Origin: Microbacter margulisiae
GTDB taxonomy: Bacteria; Bacteroidota; Bacteroidia; Bacteroidales; Paludibacteraceae
Assembly (NCBI RefSeq): GCF_014192515.1
Contig: NZ_JACHYB010000002.1
Coordinates: 496,001 to 560,000, forward strand
DNA length: 64,000 nucleotides
Direction of reading: 5' to 3'
Both the position numbers and the translations under genes were made by a program. The notes beneath the pieces are model-generated. The model saw only the letters and a list, made by a program, of their open reading frames with translations, made no database searches and was not told the DNA's origin. Positions within the stretch are counted from its first letter, which is position 1. The number at the start of each line of letters is the position of its first letter. Shown here piece after piece: positions 58,947 through 64,000 of this stretch.

Positions 58947-61900
58947 TTATTTCTCATTGAAAAAATCCATGATTTGCTGCATCATGTTATTTCGTTCTGC
59001 AGGTAGTATCGTTTCAAAAGGAACACCCAGGATGCAGGTTCTGTAAGATCCTTTGTAAGCGACACCGGCTCCGGTTCTATTGGCCGAATAACGGAAAATA
59101 GTGAACACATCCTTCCCGGCAGGATCAATGGCATTGGGTTGTTCAACTGCATACGAAAGCCTGTTGAGTTTATTGTAATAGGAGTAATGACCCGAGAATG
59201 CAAAAGGAGAAGGAGTAGCCTCAAACTTTCCGTCAACGGCGCCGCAATCGTTCACCCATTTAAACTTCAACACATCTTCAGCCCACTTCCGGTCAGCATC
59301 CGTTGCGTTTGGATTGTCCCAGAGATCCGTTCCCACATAGGCACCGGAGATAAAGATTTTACCTCCTGATTGACAATAACCGGTAATTGCATTTTGCAGC
59401 GTTTTTGGGAATACTTTAAATGCTGCAGGTCGTGCTCCCCTGCCCATGACAGTTTCTTTTTCTTTCCCCAAAATCAAATCCACCACCGGATATTCATTCA
59501 GGGATACTTCCCGGTTACAAACAGAAGCTTGGCTGCAGGAAACAAATGAATAACCCGCATGAGCAATCGCTTCCCCATGTACAAAAGGATAATCAAACGT
59601 ATTGCCTGCAATGACTTTGGTCTCATAATTTGCATTGCTAGCTCCAAAACCGGGAGAGTCATCGCTTGTCCATGGAATTTGACGACGGAATTCATACATG
59701 CTTCCCACGTAATTATATTGCACATGATCGGGAACGCCATGATCGACACCATCCAGAAAACCGGCAAGGCTATCTTTTGTTTCGAAACTCGCAGGTGCAC
59801 TAAGGCGATAAAATCCATTGACAATCATCACAGTGCATTTTGAATCTGATTTACGGCACACCGAAAGTATTTCGGATGGGAAGCTTTCTCCCCCATCATT
59901 AACCGCCGTCACTTTGAAACTGCAAATAGAATCGGAGGGAATCTCCAATGTGCAAACAGTATCATTTATCAATTGCCCGTTATTAAAACCACTGTGCCCG
60001 ATACGTGTATAAACCACATAATGTTTCGGCACTGCCGTAGCTTCCAACGAATCATCCACAGCCTTCCATTTTAGTAATACTTGATTTTGTCCGGCAAACT
60101 GAGCGCTGAAATCGGATACCGGAAGCGGTTCTACCACATAAGGATAATCATACTGACCTGCGATGAATTTCAACATTCCTTTATAAATAGCCCGGCTTAC
60201 CGTGAACCGGAAACGAGGATCGAGGCCATAGCGCATATCCGCAAAATTCTGATGCGCAAGCAATTCGAGCAACATTGTTGGTACTTCAGGAACACGAGCT
60301 TCACTGTAAGAACGATCCCACATAGCACGGCGGGTCCATTTGGGTTCATATGCACGACGAATATCATGCACCACCTGATCCATCACCAGTTCGACCAGAT
60401 CACGGGATGCCCACCGTGATTCTCCGTCGACAAATTTGGCATCATTAATATGCGTCATATAGATTCCCAATGTCCCGATAATAGAATCATTCATTGTCGT
60501 ACCTGCATCCGAATGAAAAGCCAAAGCAAGGTCAATGGGAATATGCAATCCTTTCACTTTTGGCAAAACCTGCGATCCACCGGCTAAATAATTAACCCAA
60601 AACCCCCGACTCTGATAATCGTCGGTATAGTCATTTTTACCTTCACTTTTATTATAGACACTATCCGGCATACCTGCCCATTGCAACCAATAACGAGCAC
60701 CTTCTGTATAGCGGGGATAACCGCTTGTTTGTAGCGTATAATGAATTGGTAATGGGTTAATCAAATGTTCAGTTCTGGTTGTATCAGAACTTTTCTTGTT
60801 TTCAGTCATATCTCCCATAGGATTAGGAATGCGGGCAATATTCCCCATGCCACCTCCAATTTTCACAGCATCGGCAGTAACAATAGCTCCTTTTTTATGG
60901 CTAATATTAGAAAGAGTGATCTTACATTGATCTGACATTCCTTTAGCAAAACGGAAGAATCCCAGAAAAATCCAGGTACCACCGCCCATTTTTTGATTAA
61001 CCTTGAACATCGTTTTTCCACCCATGTGATATACGGTGTAAAGAGCATCATCAGGGCTTTTTGGCAAAGTTTTATATGAAACATAGACAGCATATTTGCC
61101 GGCCTTGGGCATATTGGGAATCCATTCAACAAAGCTCGCTTTCCCTTTTTTGATAGTTTTGACCTGCCGATAAGTTCCAGTACGAAAAGGATTTTGTCCG
61201 TCAACATAAAAAGCCTGACGATGGGCAAAACCGCTACTGTCGCCTGTTATCCAGTGTTCTTTACCATCTGTTTCAATATATCTGGAATGATAGTCGGATG
61301 TATCATTATCGACAATCACTTCGGTGCGGTGATAATCACGTTCCCGGGGAAGCAACACATTAGCACCCGCATTTTCGAGCATCGGCACAAGATACGGAAG
61401 CACATAACTTTGAGTATATAAATCTTCTACCGTTTGCAATAACCGGGCGCGCTGCCACTGCCAACGATTCATTTGCTGATTGAAGTAAAGCCCGTGACTT
61501 TGCCACATAGCAATATGTTTTCCCTCCAATCCTTTTTTAATAACAAACGGTTTTGAAAGATCCCTTACTAAAGGCTCAGTACGTTTATTATTTGCATAAA
61601 TGCGCGATTTGTCTTTTGGAATGGAAGTCCGGTAAAGGTTGGGAACCAACTGTTGAATAGGCAGATCTTCTGACGTAATAATCAAATGATATTTAAGTAA
61701 CGAATCGGGCAAAAGTGTTTGCACAGCCTGATACATCTGATCTGCTTCCGACTCTTTTAAGGGTAAGTATGCCAGATTATCATCCATTGTCACGGTAAGG
61801 GTATGTTTCTTTTTATCCAGCACAATACTTTTGACAGAAGTATTGCCGGCAATCTGTTTTTGAAAAAAATACGTCAACGTGTCCGAAATCGCTTTCTCCA

Positions 61901-61988
61901 AAGCATGATCAGAGATGACAGCAGCCTGAGAGAAAACGGATGTAAACAGGAAACAGAATAAAATAATATAAAATCGATGGTTTCTCAT
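58947..61988 (-). CDS. N-acetylmuramoyl-L-alanine amidase-like protein with golvesin-type domain
   Basis: A 1013-residue secreted protein (signal peptide CFLFTSVFSQAA). It combines segments of a zinc amidase_3 fold (KGLEGKHIAMWQSHGLYFN near residue 155, PMLENAGANVLLPRERDYH, IPIDLALAFHSDAGTT near 500 and the later EVPTMLLELLAHQNFADMRYGLDP) split by an inserted beta-rich golvesin/xanthan-lyase-like domain (about 240-390, ASFVEWIPNMPKAGKYAVYVSYK). A fibronectin-like region (about 640-720) and a C-terminal alpha/beta domain follow. Similar proteins are often labelled xanthan lyase, but the amidase motifs and the neighbouring epimerase and NlpC/P60 genes favour cleavage of the MurNAc-L-Ala bond. 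ATG at 61988 gives the signal peptide directly; 62006 is possible. Confidence 0.75.
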   Translation of the reverse strand: MRNHRFYIILFCFLFTSVFSQAAVISDHALEKAISDTLTYFFQKQIAGNTSVKSIVLDKKKHTLTVTMDDNLAYLPLKESEADQMYQAVQTLLPDSLLKYHLIITSEDLPIQQLVPNLYRTSIPKDKSRIYANNKRTEPLVRDLSKPFVIKKGLEGKHIAMWQSHGLYFNQQMNRWQWQRARLLQTVEDLYTQSYVLPYLVPMLENAGANVLLPRERDYHRTEVIVDNDTSDYHSRYIETDGKEHWITGDSSGFAHRQAFYVDGQNPFRTGTYRQVKTIKKGKASFVEWIPNMPKAGKYAVYVSYKTLPKSPDDALYTVYHMGGKTMFKVNQKMGGGTWIFLGFFRFAKGMSDQCKITLSNISHKKGAIVTADAVKIGGGMGNIARIPNPMGDMTENKKSSDTTRTEHLINPLPIHYTLQTSGYPRYTEGARYWLQWAGMPDSVYNKSEGKNDYTDDYQSRGFWVNYLAGGSQVLPKVKGLHIPIDLALAFHSDAGTTMNDSIIGTLGIYMTHINDAKFVDGESRWASRDLVELVMDQVVHDIRRAYEPKWTRRAMWDRSYSEARVPEVPTMLLELLAHQNFADMRYGLDPRFRFTVSRAIYKGMLKFIAGQYDYPYVVEPLPVSDFSAQFAGQNQVLLKWKAVDDSLEATAVPKHYVVYTRIGHSGFNNGQLINDTVCTLEIPSDSICSFKVTAVNDGGESFPSEILSVCRKSDSKCTVMIVNGFYRLSAPASFETKDSLAGFLDGVDHGVPDHVQYNYVGSMYEFRRQIPWTSDDSPGFGASNANYETKVIAGNTFDYPFVHGEAIAHAGYSFVSCSQASVCNREVSLNEYPVVDLILGKEKETVMGRGARPAAFKVFPKTLQNAITGYCQSGGKIFISGAYVGTDLWDNPNATDADRKWAEDVLKFKWVNDCGAVDGKFEATPSPFAFSGHYSYYNKLNRLSYAVEQPNAIDPAGKDVFTIFRYSANRTGAGVAYKGSYRTCILGVPFETILPAERNNMMQQIMDFFNEK

Positions 61989-62012
61989 GATGTCAAAATT
62001 GGTCATAAAGGA

Positions 62013-63158
62013 TTAAACATTCAAGGGTTTTGCCCCAATACCTGGTTGATTACTTAAGGTGATCTTACCATCAATTACCTTCATACCTGTAAAACAATCA
62101 TTAGCCAACAACAAATTTCCATCCAGATCAGCATAATCCATTTTTGGAGCCAACTGGGCAGCAGCAGATATGGCACATGAGGTCTCCGTCATACACCCAA
62201 TCATCAGCTTCATCCCAAAGGTTTCGGCCATACTGATCATTTTATTGGCTTCACGCATTCCGGTGCATTTCATCAACTTAATATTAATCCCATTAAAAAC
62301 ATCCTTCAAACGGGGAATATCCTCCAATCGTTGACACGATTCGTCAGCAATGGTAGGCAACGGACTTTGTTCCGTAAGCCATGCCATATCGTCCAAATCA
62401 TGTTTTGGCATCGGCTGTTCCACAAACTCCACATTACGTTCGGATAACCATTCGATCATCTTCAAAGCATAATGCTTGTCTTTCCAGCCTTGATTGGCGT
62501 CAACACGAATTGGTTTATTCGTCACGGAACGAATAGTGTTAATCAGCATTTTATCCGTCACCTCATCGACTCCGAGTTTTACTTTCAGCACCTTATACGG
62601 AGCCGCTTCAAGTGTTTTTTGTTTTACTACCGCTTCAGTATCAATACCAATAGTGAAAGTAGTTACAGGAGCTTTTGCAGCCGTATAACCCCAAATGGCA
62701 TGCCAGGGCTGCCCCATCAACTTTCCGACCAAATCATGCAATGCAATATCAACTGAGGCTTTAGCAGCGGTATTATTAATAGCAATATCGTCGACATAAG
62801 CCAAAATATCATCCAATTCAAAAGGATTACTAAACTGTTGCAGATTCACTTTCTGCAAAAAAGCCATGACAGAAGCCTGTGATTCACCCAAATACGGAGG
62901 CATAGCGGCTTCTCCGTAACCTGTAATTCCATCATAAGTCACCTGTGTAAGTACAATAGGAGTAGTTGTACGCGTGTATCCCGAGATGGTAAAGGGATGC
63001 TTTAAAATCGCATCAAAAGGACGAAAGGTGAGTTGCATTTTCCCATTTCCACCCATCCGGGTTGATTTTCCTTTTTGTGCAAACATAGCGGTTGGATTTA
63101 TAAGTGATGCGGCTGTTAAAAGAGCCGATGATTTAATGAAAGATCTTCTGGTAATCAT
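62013..63158 (-). CDS. Exported dipeptide epimerase (L-Ala-D/L-Glu epimerase-like)
   Basis: A 381-residue enolase-superfamily enzyme with a twin-arginine-type leader (TRRSFIKSSALLTAAS). The muconate-lactonising fold is clear: capping domain with ITGYGEAAMPPYLGES, YKVLKVKLG (KxK acid/base), IRVDANQGW (metal Asp), VEFVEQPM (metal Glu), TIADESC (metal Asp) and INIKLMKCTGM (second catalytic Lys). The family epimerises L-Ala-D-Glu from murein stem peptides to L-Ala-L-Glu so that peptidases can cut it. Export is unusual for this normally cytoplasmic step. It lies 24 bp or less from the amidase gene and upstream of it in the transcript. Confidence 0.9.
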   Translation of the reverse strand: MITRRSFIKSSALLTAASLINPTAMFAQKGKSTRMGGNGKMQLTFRPFDAILKHPFTISGYTRTTTPIVLTQVTYDGITGYGEAAMPPYLGESQASVMAFLQKVNLQQFSNPFELDDILAYVDDIAINNTAAKASVDIALHDLVGKLMGQPWHAIWGYTAAKAPVTTFTIGIDTEAVVKQKTLEAAPYKVLKVKLGVDEVTDKMLINTIRSVTNKPIRVDANQGWKDKHYALKMIEWLSERNVEFVEQPMPKHDLDDMAWLTEQSPLPTIADESCQRLEDIPRLKDVFNGINIKLMKCTGMREANKMISMAETFGMKLMIGCMTETSCAISAAAQLAPKMDYADLDGNLLLANDCFTGMKVIDGKITLSNQPGIGAKPLNV

Positions 63159-63285
63159 AACTATTTTTTTTAATGAATGTCTTTTTTAATATCCCCATTG
63201 CAATAGAACAAGGCATTGCCCGACAGATTGAAGGTTTGAAAGTTCGAGGGTTCGAGGTTATAACTTCATTAATTTCAAGGCATTT

Positions 63286-63436
63286 TGTTATTCAGTAATT
63301 CGGTCATTCAGTTATTAACATTGGGGACAGCACTTGCACATTATCTTCCGGCAACTATGGTAGTCTTTGTTTGCTTGACAGATTATCACTTCCCTTGTGT
63401 TGAAGGGAAGTGCCCGAAGAGGGATGGGTTAGATTT
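63286..63436 (-). repeat. Diverged copy of the 210-bp repeat
   Basis: Read on the minus strand, the block ATCTAACCCATCCC is followed by ACTTCCCTTCAACACAAGGG, then TCTGTCAAGCAAACA, ATAATGTGCAAGTGCTGTCCCC and ACTGAATGACCGA. It aligns in the same order with 1743-1910 but with many substitutions, and the CCCCTTT/AAAGGGG hairpin is lost. It occupies the gap between the NlpC/P60 and epimerase genes, with a heptamer remnant CAACTGTCAATTG at 63472-63484. Confidence 0.75.
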
Positions 63437-63487
63437 ATCATAAAATATTCATTTCAAATATTTTGCTATTTCAACTGTCAATTGAAT

Positions 63488-64000
63488 CTACTCTGCCAGA
63501 TAAAAAGGATGCCTCGCTATGGAGACAATACCCGAATCCTTGTCGATTCGCGTCAACAACCGTCTGGCACACAGCAAGCGTTTTGTATTATACGCATCAT
63601 ATTTGGGCGATGATGGAGCTAAACTACTGATATGTACCATTCCCGATGAGTGAATAAACTCACCGTTTCCGATATAAAGTCCCACATGTGATACATGTCG
63701 TTTTCCATTCTTTTTTGAACCAAAAAAGAGTAAATCGCCGGGACGCAATTCAGAAAATCCTTTGGAAATATTTACGCTATCACCCGTCATAGCCTGTTGC
63801 CATGCATCACGCCGCAACACAACACCATTCAGGAAGAAACAGGTTTTGGTAAATCCACTGCAATCCATTCCTTTAATAGATGTACCACCCCACAAATATG
63901 GGAAACCGACAAAACATTTGGCGGTAGCAATAATATTACCTGCAGTTGGCTGGCGCGAAGCAATCCATTGATCAAATGGCACTGCATAGCTTTTTTGCAA
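63488..64000 (-). CDS. NlpC/P60 endopeptidase (YkfC-like), 5' end beyond window
   Basis: The last 170 residues of a C40 cysteine peptidase: GFPYLWGGTSIKGMDCSGFTKTCFFL with the catalytic Cys, ELRPGDLLFFG, HVSHVGLYIGNGEFIHSSG with the catalytic His and the third polar residue, and KRLLCARRLL. SH3b-like domains that usually precede it in YkfC would lie outside the window. YkfC enzymes cut between D-iso-Glu and the diamino acid of murein peptides, releasing L-Ala-D-Glu, the substrate of the epimerase encoded next, which supports a joint pathway. It leads the visible minus-strand cluster. Confidence 0.9.
   Translation of the reverse strand: MQKSYAVPFDQWIASRQPTAGNIIATAKCFVGFPYLWGGTSIKGMDCSGFTKTCFFLNGVVLRRDAWQQAMTGDSVNISKGFSELRPGDLLFFGSKKNGKRHVSHVGLYIGNGEFIHSSGMVHISSLAPSSPKYDAYNTKRLLCARRLLTRIDKDSGIVSIARHPFYLAE

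Overview
The window looks like a chromosomal segment of a Bacteroidales bacterium (phylum Bacteroidota). The evidence is the family content (M56 peptidase with TonB-plug repeats, DUF4369 thioredoxin-like lipoprotein, NamZ/DUF1343, BspA-type LRR lipoprotein, rpsF-rpsR-rplI and rimP-nusA-infB in Bacteroidetes form) and the promoter boxes. At least a dozen genes are preceded by TATCTTTG or a close variant (TAnnTTTG), often with TTTG or TTG about 20 nt upstream. Species cannot be named from sequence alone.

Layout. 1-1.7 kb: end of an unknown gene, a hairpin-rich spacer, a DUF2905 membrane protein and a TetR regulator with its own palindromic operator. 1.7-2.1 kb: two tandem copies of a 210-bp non-coding repeat, with diverged relatives at 48.8 and 63.3 kb. 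2.2-9 kb: a YbhGFSR-like efflux operon (TolC, HlyD, two ATPases, two ABC-2 permeases). It is interrupted by a four-helix-bundle (23S IVS-type) gene that sits between inverted arrays of a heptamer; the right array has become the N-terminus of the first ATPase. 9.2-17.7 kb: an envelope operon (LolA-like protein, two FtsX-type permeases, LolD-like ATPase, outer-membrane barrel) inactivated twice, by an IS1182-type element in the first permease and an IS256-type element in the barrel gene. Both insertions can be reversed on paper to restore intact frames. 17.9-19.1 kb: CDP-alcohol phosphatidyltransferase and GtrA proteins.

19.1-40.3 kb: ordinary housekeeping genes (LolC/E-like permease, rbfA, 3-methyladenine glycosylase, fba, cvpA, infB, nusA, rimP, aminotransferase, rpsF/rpsR/rplI, SIS protein, queG, fatty-acyl-CoA ligase, recJ). 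Among them are a GH16-fold protein that lacks its catalytic residues and a thioredoxin-fold lipoprotein without cysteines. Two structured non-coding RNAs are proposed, one upstream of rimP (about 29.0-29.2 kb) and a 6S-like long hairpin after recJ (about 40.34-40.52 kb). A tRNA-Leu(TAG) follows, then about 440 bp of degenerate dyad repeats with compensating changes, then a Nudix gene whose last codons were replaced by a second, inverted copy of the IS256 element.

43.7-64 kb: a BlaI/M56 sensor pair, then a long minus-strand cluster for breaking down and importing peptidoglycan and amino-sugar material: NlpC/P60 endopeptidase, dipeptide epimerase, amidase-like protein, GH3_C/beta-lactamase fusion, NamZ muramidase, GH20 hexosaminidase, CsxA-like GH2 exo-glucosaminidase, MFS importer, ROK sugar kinase and a secreted phosphoesterase. 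Together these could strip stem peptides and sugars from muropeptides, import the amino sugars and phosphorylate them. Part of this cluster (about 47.8-55.5 kb) reads visibly more GC-rich than its surroundings.
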